Source: Planctomycetota bacterium
Lineage (GTDB): Bacteria; Planctomycetota; Planctomycetia; Gemmatales; Gemmataceae
Length of the DNA: 32,778 bases
Assembly (NCBI GenBank): GCA_016872605.1
Contig: VGZI01000055.1
Location: 1-32,778, forward strand
Reading direction: 5' to 3'
Shown: positions 14,197-22,002 of the stretch, piece after piece
How the letters are laid out: each line of letters opens with the position of its first letter
Position numbering within the stretch: the stretch's first letter is position 1
Position numbers and translations under genes: made by a program
Notes under the pieces: model-generated
What the model was told of the DNA's origin: nothing
What the model saw: the letters and a program-made list of their open reading frames with translations, nothing else
Database searches by the model: none

Positions 14197-15777
14197 TTAC
14201 AACGTCGGCCCAATCGACCACGGAGCGAACTCCTCTTCGCCGACGCCGTTGATTTCGCTTTTTGTCTTCTTGCCGGACGCGACGGCGAGGATCTCTTCGA
14301 AAATCTGCTTACCGACGGTTTCGACCGAGGCGCCTTCGAGGATGACGCCGGCGTTGATGTCCATGTCGTCGATCATGTGATGATAGAGCGGCGAGTTCGT
14401 GGCGATCTTGAGCGACGGGGACGGCTTGCAGCCGAACACGCTTCCGCGTCCCGTCGTGAAAACACAAACGTTGGCGCCGCCGGCCACGATGCCGGTCATG
14501 CTCACCGGATCGTAGCCGGGTGTATCCATGACGATGAAACCTTTGGCTTTGACCGGCTCGGCGTAATGCACAACATCGACCATCGCCGTCGAGCCGCCCT
14601 TGGCGATGGCGCCGAGCGACTTCTCGTAGATCGTAGTCAGGCCCCCTTCCTTGTTGCCGGGTGACGGGTTGTTGTTAATCTCGGCCCCGAAGATGCCGGT
14701 GTACCATTCCCACCATTTGATGCGTTCGACGAGTTTTTCGCCGACTTCGCGTGAAATCGCTCGGCGTGTCAGCAGATGCTCGGCCCCGTAGATTTCGGGC
14801 GTTTCGCCGATGATCGAGATACCGCCTTGCGCAACTAAAAGATCGCTGGCCACGCCGAGTGCGGGGTTGGCGGTGACGCCGGAGTTCCCGTCCGATCCTC
14901 CGCAATTCGTGCCGAGAATCAGATGCTTGGCGGGCAGTTCGACGCGGCGAATATCGTTGACGCGGGGCAGCAATTCGCCGATGGCCTTGACGCCGGCATC
15001 GACCGTTTTGGAGATGCCGCCGCATTCCTGGATCGTCAGCGTGATCGGCGGCGCGGTCGGCGCTGGCGGATGGGGAAAGCCGAGTTGCGTCAGGTGCTCG
15101 CCGTTGATCAGATGCATCGCCTGGCCGGTTTCGCAGCCGAGGCCGACGAGGATGTACGCGGCAATGTTGGCGTGCCGTGCGAATCCGGCCAGCGTGCGGT
15201 CGAGCTGGCGATGATCTGGGCCGTCATACTGCATCGCACAACCTGCTTTGTGCGTGATGGAAATGACGCCGTCGACGTTCGGATAATTCTTCAGCAAGTC
15301 TGTAGTGTTGAATCGCTGTGTGATGTATTTGCTGGTGTGCGCGGAGCAGTTGACAGTGCTGATGACGGCGATGTAGTTGCGAGTGCCGTACCGGTAGGGT
15401 TCTGTTCGATCCGGACCACGATCGTACCCTAGAAAGGTTCGCGTTTCCTTGGCGACCGGGCGCGGCGGGCAATCCCGGCAGAACGCGTAATCCCGTTCAA
15501 ATGTATCGGCGGCGACATTATGTACGTGAACCCAATCGCCCGGAGCGATATCCTTCGACGCGAAGCCGATGATCTGCCCGTACTTGTAGACCGCCTCGCC
15601 TTTCTTGATCGGCTGCAGGGCCATCTTGTGCCCCATGCCGATGCGCCCCGTGGCCGTCAAACGCTTCCCCGCATGATCCAACGTGAGGCCCGCTGAGATC
15701 GGCTTGGCGACGATCGCGACGTTGTCTTGGGGACGCAGGTGTACTCCAACTTCGGCGAGCGGCACAACGGACGGCAT
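14197..15777 (-). CDS. UxaA/GarD-family dehydratase (altronate or galactarate dehydratase)
   Basis: A 526-residue enzyme with the two-part architecture of the family. An N-terminal SAF domain (residues 1-90: NVAIVAKPISAGLTL, IKKGEAVYKYGQIIGFA, GDWVHVHNV) is followed by a C-terminal catalytic domain with YIAVISTVNCSAHT, THKAGCAMQYDG, LGLGCE-type VGLGCETGQ, LILGTNCGGSDGNSG, ISIIGETPEIYGAEHLL and the closing IFEEILAVASGKKTKSE. Conserved Cys residues in the middle fit a metal-dependent lyase. Family members dehydrate altronate or galactarate to keto-deoxy sugar acids in hexuronate breakdown. Length (495 for UxaA, about 523 for GarD) does not discriminate well. AAGGA precedes the ATG. It is followed by a BNR-like secreted protein, a combination that would suit glycan degradation, but partner genes for isomerisation (UxaC/UxaB) are absent. 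Confidence 0.85.
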   Translation of the reverse strand: MPSVVPLAEVGVHLRPQDNVAIVAKPISAGLTLDHAGKRLTATGRIGMGHKMALQPIKKGEAVYKYGQIIGFASKDIAPGDWVHVHNVAADTFERDYAFCRDCPPRPVAKETRTFLGYDRGPDRTEPYRYGTRNYIAVISTVNCSAHTSKYITQRFNTTDLLKNYPNVDGVISITHKAGCAMQYDGPDHRQLDRTLAGFARHANIAAYILVGLGCETGQAMHLINGEHLTQLGFPHPPAPTAPPITLTIQECGGISKTVDAGVKAIGELLPRVNDIRRVELPAKHLILGTNCGGSDGNSGVTANPALGVASDLLVAQGGISIIGETPEIYGAEHLLTRRAISREVGEKLVERIKWWEWYTGIFGAEINNNPSPGNKEGGLTTIYEKSLGAIAKGGSTAMVDVVHYAEPVKAKGFIVMDTPGYDPVSMTGIVAGGANVCVFTTGRGSVFGCKPSPSLKIATNSPLYHHMIDDMDINAGVILEGASVETVGKQIFEEILAVASGKKTKSEINGVGEEEFAPWSIGPTL

Positions 15778-15899
15778 TGGTTTTTCCTTGAAATGACGGC
15801 GACGATACTATTCAAAATATGGCGTTTTTCAGGCGTTGCAAGACGCAGCTGCGTAGGAGTGGCACCTGTGCGCGAAACCGCGAGCGAGCTCTTGCGCGT

Positions 15900-16913
15900 C
15901 TAGTTGAGCGCCCATAGGACCGCGCTGACGAGGGTTGCTGCCAACGCAATTGCAAAGCACGCGACCGTGAGCCTGGGATAGTCGTTGAGGACGGCGCGCA
16001 CGGCCGTCATCACCAGGCCGACCGTGGTCTGATGCCGCATCGATTTGAATCGTTGCCTCAAGAACTTTCGATGGGCGCGCAGAACTTCGTAGCCATCCTG
16101 CCAATCGCACAGCAGTTCCTCGCGCTGATCAGGATTCATGGCCCGAACCGTGGCGAGCGGCAGCCCGAGCGTAGCTTGCGCGACGACGCGATAGCCCGGC
16201 CTGCCCGCGTGCCCCATGAACCCCGGAAACGTCTTCATCACTTCGGCAATGATCTGTAGCCGCTTCGCGTATAAATCGCTTTCCTTCGGCGATGTCTTCT
16301 TTGAGTTGGCACGAAGATAGCGGCCGACCCGCTCCCAGGCGTACAACAGTCGCCGCGTCAACTCGACGCGGGCGATGACGGCATCCAGCGTGCCCAGGTT
16401 GCTGATCGCTTCGTCCGATTCCTCTGCCAACTCGCGAATCTGATCGGCACTGAGAAGCCGGCGCTGGTGCTTGACCGGCGGCGCGAACGGCTGAGAGACC
16501 GGCACTTCCTCGGTTTCGGCGTCGTCATCGGCGATCGCTTCGGGCGCCGCCGGACCCTCGTCGCGCACCGGCGGCGGATCATCGCGCCAATCTTGGCTCG
16601 GCGCATCGAGAACCGACGTATCGTCTTTGTTCGCCAGCTTTGTCGCGGCCGGCGCCTTCGTCTCGGGCGGCGGTTTTTTTTTCGCCGACTCCGTCAATGC
16701 GACAAAGGCCTCGGCAAGGCGATTCATCCCCTCGGTCGCTTCTTCGGGGTACGAGAGTTGATAGGTGCGTAGTTTGGCCATCCGCTCATGCACGCGTTCT
16801 TCGATCGTTGCCGCATCGTGATCGCCGGGCGGCAAACCCAACAGGGTCCACGGATCGGGCGGCCAATCGGTCGTCGGCAATCCCAGCCACTTGCAAAGGC
16901 GTTCCTTGTTCAT
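15900..16913 (-). CDS. tail-anchored protein with divergent J-domain-like N-terminus
   Basis: A 337-residue protein of unknown function. Residues 1-75 (WLGLPTTDWPPDPWTLLGLP, then two helices with TIEERVHERMAKLRTYQ and EGMNRLAEAFVAL) follow the helical pattern of the J-like domain found in many planctomycete proteins. The HPD motif needed to stimulate DnaK is missing. Residues 75-145 are a Pro/Glu/Asp-rich disordered linker, residues 150-310 are helical and Arg-rich, and residues 313-336 form one hydrophobic C-terminal helix (LTVACFAIALAATLVSAVLWAL). The topology suggests cytoplasmic anchoring to the inner membrane. The ribosome site is weak. It is the first gene of a minus-strand run with the dehydratase and BNR-like gene, though the 122-nt gap leaves co-transcription uncertain. 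Confidence 0.6.
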   Translation of the reverse strand: MNKERLCKWLGLPTTDWPPDPWTLLGLPPGDHDAATIEERVHERMAKLRTYQLSYPEEATEGMNRLAEAFVALTESAKKKPPPETKAPAATKLANKDDTSVLDAPSQDWRDDPPPVRDEGPAAPEAIADDDAETEEVPVSQPFAPPVKHQRRLLSADQIRELAEESDEAISNLGTLDAVIARVELTRRLLYAWERVGRYLRANSKKTSPKESDLYAKRLQIIAEVMKTFPGFMGHAGRPGYRVVAQATLGLPLATVRAMNPDQREELLCDWQDGYEVLRAHRKFLRQRFKSMRHQTTVGLVMTAVRAVLNDYPRLTVACFAIALAATLVSAVLWALN

Positions 16914-17002
16914 TCCGTCGTCACCAACTGTTTAGCCCCGCATCGTAGAGGCGGGCGAACATCCCCATTGCACCGTCTTCGATCCATTGATGAATCGACG
17001 TA

Positions 17003-17050
17003 GGGTGCGTGAAACGCACCGCCAAGCGGAGCGGTGCGTTTCACGCACCC
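17003..17050. repeat. family-C perfect inverted repeat
   Basis: 20-bp arms with no mismatch (17003-17022 and 17031-17050) flank an 8-nt spacer. The arm starts GGGTGCGTGAAACGCACC, which is itself palindromic, and the same half-unit is found at 10793-10812. It lies between the divergent J-like and methyltransferase genes. The remainder of that 272-nt gap shows nothing further. Confidence 0.85.
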
Positions 17051-17185
17051 TGCATCCATCAATCCATGGAAGCCAGAACACTAGCAATCATCATCGCAAA
17101 AAGCGAAGCATGTTGCAAAGTCCTGGCATTGACAGCAACGCGCCAGTTGGTTTACCGTTCGTTGCTGGTCCATGCGAGGAACATC

Positions 17186-18115
17186 ATGCCGTCGCTGCCG
17201 ATTTCGTTTGGAAAACGTCTGGGTGAATCGATAAAGGCGGGCTGCCGTTTTTTCTGTCAGCCCCTCTTGCCCATTCTACCGGACGCCGTTGTCAACCGCC
17301 TGCCGTTCTTGGGGCAAGTTCGTGTTGATGGGCCGGACAACCTCAAGCTGCGCATGCACTCCTACGGGCCGCACGGTAAGGATCGCATCGCCATCAAACT
17401 GGCCCGGCGCGGCCTGTGGGGCTATGAAGGCGAAACGACTCGGCTGTTCCTTGCGCTCGTCAAGGAAGCCCGAAACGTCATCGACATAGGCGCCAACACG
17501 GGCCTGTTCGCGCTACTTGCGGGACTAGTGAATCCGAGCTGCCGTGTGTGGGCCTTCGAACCCGTCTCGTTCATCCACGAAATGTTGCAAAACAACATTC
17601 GCCTCAATGAGGCGACCAATATCAACGCCATCGCGATGGCAGTCTCCGACTTCGTGGGTGAGACGACATTTTACATCACACGCACCAACGTCGGCATTCC
17701 GACCGATTCGTCCGCATGTCAGGGCTTCCGCGATCAAGTCGACGAACATCGTGTACCGACGACAACGCTCGACCGGTTCGCTCAGGACACAGCAGGCGCG
17801 CCGATCGATGTCGTTAAGATCGACGCTGAATCGGCCGAGAGCAAAGTCGTTCGCGGCAGCCTCATCACGATACAACAGCACCGGCCGTTCCTCATCTGCG
17901 AAGTGCTCGACCAGGTCGATCACACGTTTTTGCAAGAGACGTTTCCGCCGCTCGATTATCGGTTTTACCACATTACGAACGAGGGGCTTTTGCGCCGCGA
18001 TCGCTTGCAGGGGAGCCTACACGTTGCGCAGCGCAATCATCTTTTTGCGCCGGCGGAAAAGGCGAGCTTGTTGGAAAGTCGCTGCCGCGACGCGGAAATC
18101 ACGATTCGTGAGTAG
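17186..18115 (+). CDS. FkbM-family SAM-dependent methyltransferase
   Basis: A 309-residue methyltransferase. The SAM-binding strand and loop are VIDIGANTGLFALLAG, then VWAFEPVSFIHEMLQNNI (the acidic end of strand 2). The FkbM-type segment TTTLDRF...IDVVKIDAESAESKVVRGS is complete, ending with a VCEVLD-like strand (FLICEVLD). Members O-methylate sugars, polyketides or other small molecules. The ATG at 17186 is preferred, since GAGGA lies 6 nt before it; earlier in-frame starts run back into the family-C repeat and code unlikely protein. Residues 1-45 form a hydrophobic Cys-rich leader that might associate with the membrane. It lies some 4 kb after the ketosynthase pair on the same strand, with three minus-strand genes between, so a link with the glycan/lipid genes is possible but unproven. 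Confidence 0.8.
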   Translation: MPSLPISFGKRLGESIKAGCRFFCQPLLPILPDAVVNRLPFLGQVRVDGPDNLKLRMHSYGPHGKDRIAIKLARRGLWGYEGETTRLFLALVKEARNVIDIGANTGLFALLAGLVNPSCRVWAFEPVSFIHEMLQNNIRLNEATNINAIAMAVSDFVGETTFYITRTNVGIPTDSSACQGFRDQVDEHRVPTTTLDRFAQDTAGAPIDVVKIDAESAESKVVRGSLITIQQHRPFLICEVLDQVDHTFLQETFPPLDYRFYHITNEGLLRRDRLQGSLHVAQRNHLFAPAEKASLLESRCRDAEITIRE

Positions 18116-18159
18116 AACCTGCTAATTGCGACGCCAGAGGAACTGCCAAGAGGTTTGCC

Positions 18160-18609
18160 ATGTGCCGGCTCATCGCTATTCTCATTGTGACATGCTGTGC
18201 CAGCGTCGCCGCCGCGCAGCCCGATGCGAAAGAAAAGGTGATGCAGCCGTCTCCTGCATTTACCATTATCCACAGCGTCAACAAGGAGAAGAAAACACTG
18301 ACGGTTAGCCGCGCCATTGCCGTCATGGCGCCAGCCACGGTGACAAAGCCGATCAAGTTCATGGCGTTCTCGATTGGCACGAGCACCAGCACGGAAATGC
18401 AGCCGGTGATTCGAGTGGTTGAAAGCGAGATCGATTTGACGACGTGGAAAGTGATGACGAAGAAGGGCGAAATCGTGCCAACGCAGGAAGCGTTGAAACG
18501 ATTTCGCCCTGGCGAGACGGTGCCGGAGAGCTGGACCAACGGATTGCCGCATGAACGTTATCTGAGCATCATTTTTTCCGACGTGCTTATCTTGGTGCCG
18601 ACGAAGTAG
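18160..18609 (+). CDS. small secreted protein of unknown function
   Basis: 149 residues. The signal peptide MCRLIAILIVTCCASVAAAQ is followed by a compact domain with alternating beta and loop segments (AFTIIHSVNKEKKTLTVSR, VIRVVESEIDLTTWKVMTKKGE, LSIIFSDVLILVP). I do not recognise the family. The repeated short strands with Lys/Thr-rich turns suggest a small beta barrel or sandwich. A GAGG-type ribosome site precedes the ATG. It starts 44 nt after the methyltransferase stop on the same strand and could be co-transcribed with it. Its end is only 7 nt from the end of the converging Cys-rich gene. Confidence 0.6.
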   Translation: MCRLIAILIVTCCASVAAAQPDAKEKVMQPSPAFTIIHSVNKEKKTLTVSRAIAVMAPATVTKPIKFMAFSIGTSTSTEMQPVIRVVESEIDLTTWKVMTKKGEIVPTQEALKRFRPGETVPESWTNGLPHERYLSIIFSDVLILVPTK

Positions 18610-18616
18610 CGGTACG

Positions 18617-19144
18617 TCATTTTTTCTGCGCTTCTGCGGCAACAACAAATCCGCGAGCGAACGCCTGGTCGCCGAAAACAAGATTCACGCGATCGGCGGG
18701 CTTGGCGTCAGTGAACTTCTTGAGGCACTCCGGCGAGCAAAGATTTATCTTGAGGCCGCCAATGGTGGCGGTGACGCCGGGATCGTGCTTGTCGCCACAC
18801 AACGGACATTTCTGTTGCGTCGCGATTTTGCGAGCGATGAGTTGATGATTGGCGGACACCGCGAACTTGGCGGGGTTTTCCTTGAACGTTTTGACACAGC
18901 CACCGCAACAGAATTGGAGCTTGACCCCTTTGTAATCGGCAGTGACTCCCGGCTTCGGCTGCAGAGAGCAATAGTAGCCGCTGCTACACGGACACCGCGT
19001 CGCGTCGGGAATACCGACCACGGGGCAATAGTAGGTGACCTTGGCGGGCTCCTTGGGTGCATCCGATGTTTCACCGACGGCGCCCGGTTGAGCGCACAAA
19101 GCGAACGCGAGCAGGCAGGAGGACAAAACAGATACGAATCGCAT
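18617..19144 (-). CDS. secreted tandem YHS/TRASH-like metal-site protein
   Basis: 175 residues with an N-terminal signal peptide (FVSVLSSCLLAFALCAQPGA). The mature part holds two similar units. The first has YYCPVVGI...CPCSSGYYCS...FCCGGCVKTFKENPAKF and the second KCPLCGDKHDPGV...NLCSPECLKKF. The pattern 'Cys pair ... Cys-x2-Cys ... F' followed by a helix is that of YHS/TRASH-type heavy-metal domains, which bind copper or similar thiophilic ions. Each unit has a plausible four-Cys site. Secretion suggests periplasmic metal capture or delivery. No transporter or metal regulator is next to it, so the metal is unknown. AAGGGG lies upstream of the ATG. Confidence 0.6.
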   Translation of the reverse strand: MRFVSVLSSCLLAFALCAQPGAVGETSDAPKEPAKVTYYCPVVGIPDATRCPCSSGYYCSLQPKPGVTADYKGVKLQFCCGGCVKTFKENPAKFAVSANHQLIARKIATQQKCPLCGDKHDPGVTATIGGLKINLCSPECLKKFTDAKPADRVNLVFGDQAFARGFVVAAEAQKK

Positions 19145-19391
19145 GGCATTGGCCCCTTGACAAGAAATCCTCAGTAAAAGTCAGGCTGGAAAGCCTCACC
19201 TACATCCAGAACGCCGGCGCGTCCCAGCAGAGATTGCAAATTCTGCAACAAAAGTTGCAACTTCTGACGTGATTTACACATCCGGCGAAACTGCGATTGC
19301 ATTTTTCCAGAGGTTCTTCTAAGGTTGGCCTCGCGATTGCCGCGCCAGGAAGGCGGGGCGACGATTTCACTCGCAAAGCAAGGATGCTTGC

Positions 19392-21062
19392 ATGTCCCGA
19401 TTGATCATTTTTTCTCCCGCTGGAATCCTCGTTGTTGGCTTGGCCGTGTTGGCGAGCCCGACCGACGATGCGAAGTTCAATAACGCGCTGGCCGTGCAGC
19501 AAGCGATGGTGCGCGCCCGAACGCACCTGAGCGAGTCGCAGCCGAAGAAGGCTGTCGACGTGCTCGAGGAGGCGCTGCCGAAGGTCAGCAGTAATCCGCA
19601 GTACTTGCAGCTATTGCGCGAGGCGTATCGGTCGCACATTCGGGGTTTGCTATTGGCCAATGATGCGACGCAAGCGAAGCGTTATCTCGATCGCCTGTGC
19701 ATTCTGGAGCCCGACGCCGCCAAAGACGCGTCGCTCAAAGCCGAGGCGAATGCGCCGGCGCGGAAGTTCGAGATTGAACCTGAGAAGCCGAGCAAACTCG
19801 CCTTGCCGTCATGGAAGCTGCCGGCTCTGTCGAATCTGTTCGGCAAGAAGGAAGAGCCGAAGAATCAGCCGATGCCTCAGGCGACGTTCCGAGCGCAGGC
19901 GGACGATTCGCTGCAAGTCGATCCGTTCGACCCGAAGTTTCAGCGTGAATCGCCGATTGCGACGACGAATGTGGAAGCCGTCGGCGAGCACCTGACGCGC
20001 GGCGCCAACATGTTCAAGGCCGGCCGCTATGCCGAGGCACGCGTGAGCTTTGAGTTGGCCCAGCAAGCTGACCGGCGCTCGCTCGAAGTCTGCAAGGATC
20101 AGTGGGCGTACTGCATTATCTTTGGAGTGAGCCAGGCGCTGGACGCGCCGAACGCGGTTCACGCCCAGCTTCGCCAACAAGTCGAACAGGCGATCGAAAT
20201 GGCCCCCACCAAGATGATGAAAGTCGGTCAAGAGCTGCTGCAAAAGATCGACCAGCGCTCCAAGGCCGGCGCCGCGCCGGTGGTCGCGACCAGCTTCGCC
20301 GCCGTCGAGAATCTCGGCACCAACAAAGAAGGCTGGCAGGTGACACAGTCGAAGCACTTCCGCGTCTTCCACAAGCAGAATGGCGAACTGGCCCAGCGCG
20401 TCGCTCAGATCGCCGAAGCGACGCGAGCCGCCATGTATCGCAAGTGGTTCGACACCGACGGCGATGGGTGGGAACTTCGCTGCGAATTGGTGCTGCACCC
20501 GACGAGCGCGGGCTATACGAGCATGACCGGCGTGCCCGGCTCGTCGCCTGGTCACGCGCGCATTGAAGCCGACCGTTCGGGTCGCATCGTCGCGCGGCGC
20601 ATGGATCTGCGTCTAGATATTCCCGCGATGACCGAAACCGTGCTGCCTCACGAGACGACCCACGTCGTGCTCGCCGGCAACTTCGGAGGAAAAAACGTCC
20701 CGCGCTGGGTTGACGAGGGAATCGCCGTCCTGTCCGAGCCGAACGAACGCATCGAGCAGCATCGCCGCAACTTGCACAAGCACTACAAGGACGGTTTGAC
20801 GTTTAAGCTGAAGGAATTGATGGAGTTGCCTGACTATCCGAACCCGAGCCGAATCGGCGCGTTTTATGCGCAAAGCGTTGTGCTGGTCGAGTTCATGACC
20901 CAGCAGCGCGGGCCGAAAGCGTTCACCGAATTCGTCAAAGACGGCATGCGTTACGGCTACGACACGGCACTGCAGCGCCACTACCAGATGTCGTTCGCAC
21001 AGCTGGAGCAACTCTGGCGCGATCGCGTCGTCGGCAATCCGCAATACGCGGGGATGAAGTAA
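19392..21062 (+). CDS. secreted gluzincin-type metallopeptidase-like protein with helical repeat N-terminus
   Basis: 556 residues. A leader (LIIFSPAGILVVGLAVLAS) is followed by TPR-like helices (residues 25-100 and 200-280, for example SQPKKAVDVLEEALPKV, GANMFKAGRYAEARVSFELA) and a proline-rich linker. The C-terminal peptidase domain carries HETTH at 420-424 and WVDEGIAV with E442, the HExxH...E zinc ligand arrangement of gluzincins (peptidase MA/DUF1570-like). The middle strand SKHFRVFHKQ and GRIVARRMDLRLD also fit that family. It probably cleaves or binds cell-envelope peptides outside the cytoplasm. It is common in planctomycetes; the target is unknown. AAGGA precedes the ATG, and the 247-nt gap before the gene contains no other feature I can defend. 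Confidence 0.75.
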   Translation: MSRLIIFSPAGILVVGLAVLASPTDDAKFNNALAVQQAMVRARTHLSESQPKKAVDVLEEALPKVSSNPQYLQLLREAYRSHIRGLLLANDATQAKRYLDRLCILEPDAAKDASLKAEANAPARKFEIEPEKPSKLALPSWKLPALSNLFGKKEEPKNQPMPQATFRAQADDSLQVDPFDPKFQRESPIATTNVEAVGEHLTRGANMFKAGRYAEARVSFELAQQADRRSLEVCKDQWAYCIIFGVSQALDAPNAVHAQLRQQVEQAIEMAPTKMMKVGQELLQKIDQRSKAGAAPVVATSFAAVENLGTNKEGWQVTQSKHFRVFHKQNGELAQRVAQIAEATRAAMYRKWFDTDGDGWELRCELVLHPTSAGYTSMTGVPGSSPGHARIEADRSGRIVARRMDLRLDIPAMTETVLPHETTHVVLAGNFGGKNVPRWVDEGIAVLSEPNERIEQHRRNLHKHYKDGLTFKLKELMELPDYPNPSRIGAFYAQSVVLVEFMTQQRGPKAFTEFVKDGMRYGYDTALQRHYQMSFAQLEQLWRDRVVGNPQYAGMK

Positions 21063-21091
21063 TATCCGGTTGAAGTTCAACGTAAACGATG

Positions 21092-21502
21092 TCAGCTATA
21101 CATCTGAAACCGATCGGTCGCCTCGAAGGCGTTGGGATAGTGGACGATGGTCGGTTCGGGTTGCTCCGCGGGCCAGCTGATGGCGAGCACATCGAATCGA
21201 GCAGATTGTTCGAGCAGACCTCTCGCTTTCAAGTAATAGAGCGCCATTCGGGTCAAACGCTTTTGCTTTTTCGGATCGACCGAGACGGCCGGCGCCTTGG
21301 CGTCGGCGCCTTCGGTTGAGCGCACTTCAACAAACACGACGCATCGGCCATCCAGAGCGACGATGTCGATCTCGCTCAGGTCGCATGAGAAGTTGTGTTC
21401 GAGAATGGTAAGGCCGAGATCGCGCAAAAAAGCGGCGGCGGCGCGTTCGGAGCGATTGCCGAACCAGCGCCGCCACCAGGGATGCGTGGTGAACGAGAAC
21501 AT
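21092..21502 (-). CDS. yraN: YraN family (UPF0102) putative endonuclease
   Basis: 136 residues with the UPF0102 restriction-endonuclease-like core: GNRSERAAAAFLRDLGLTILEHNF at the N-terminus, SEIDIVALDG and VVFVEVRS (acidic catalytic-type residues E/D...ExK-like), then the KKQKRLTRMALYYL helix and FDVLAI. Length fits (about 115-135). It is the last gene of the rpsP-trmD-rplS group, 22 nt after rplS, a location often seen for yraN. The biochemical role is not firmly established in the family. Confidence 0.9.
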   Translation of the reverse strand: MFSFTTHPWWRRWFGNRSERAAAAFLRDLGLTILEHNFSCDLSEIDIVALDGRCVVFVEVRSTEGADAKAPAVSVDPKKQKRLTRMALYYLKARGLLEQSARFDVLAISWPAEQPEPTIVHYPNAFEATDRFQMYS

Positions 21503-21524
21503 GAGGCTGCTACGCCGCTGGCGA

Positions 21525-21959
21525 TTATTCTTTGTGCGCTTCGGACGACGTGGGGGCAGAAGGCGTCGGGGCGGTTTCCGGTGATCCCGGCACGACGACT
21601 TTGACCTTCTTCTTGCGTTCGCGGAGGCGAGTCGCTTCCTTGCCGACGCGGTCGCGCAGATAATACAGCTTCGCCCGGCGGACCTTTCCCGAGCGTTTCA
21701 CCTCAACACGGGCAATCTTCGGCGAGTTGAGCGGAAAGGTGCGTTCGACCCCTTCGCCCTGGACAATACGGCGAACAGTGAACATGTCGCGCATGCCTTC
21801 GCCCTTGCGAGCGATTACCAGACCTGCGAAGACCTGCGTGCGTTCCTTGTCGCCGTCCAGAATCTTCTGGTGGACTTCGACAAGGTCGCCGATATCGAAC
21901 TGGGGAATATCTTTTTTGAGGCCGGGTTCCTCGACAGCGGCCATCAGTTTATTTTTCAT
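21525..21959 (-). CDS. rplS: 50S ribosomal protein L19
   Basis: 144 residues. The L19 core spans residues 15-120: PQFDIGDLVEVHQKILDGDKERTQVFAGLVIARKG in segments, FTVRRIVQGEGVERTFPLNSPKI, VKRSGKVRRAKLYYLRDRVGKEATRLRE. It binds 23S rRNA at the subunit interface. A 25-residue Pro/Thr/Ser-rich C-terminal tail after the Lys-rich KKKVKVVV is longer than in E. coli L19 (115 residues). GGAGCGAGCA precedes the ATG. It lies third in the rpsP-trmD-rplS-yraN unit. Confidence 0.95.
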   Translation of the reverse strand: MKNKLMAAVEEPGLKKDIPQFDIGDLVEVHQKILDGDKERTQVFAGLVIARKGEGMRDMFTVRRIVQGEGVERTFPLNSPKIARVEVKRSGKVRRAKLYYLRDRVGKEATRLRERKKKVKVVVPGSPETAPTPSAPTSSEAHKE

Positions 21960-21983
21960 TGCTCGCTCCGATTGTTGGTCCCT

Positions 21984-22002
21984 TCGCTTACGCTTCAGGC
22001 TC
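21984..22002 (-). repeat. family-B repeat copy forming the end of trmD
   Basis: On the minus strand GAGCCTGAAGCGTAAGCGA is a one-mismatch copy of the family-B arm. It encodes the last residues of TrmD (E-P-E-A) and supplies its TAA stop. Confidence 0.65.
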
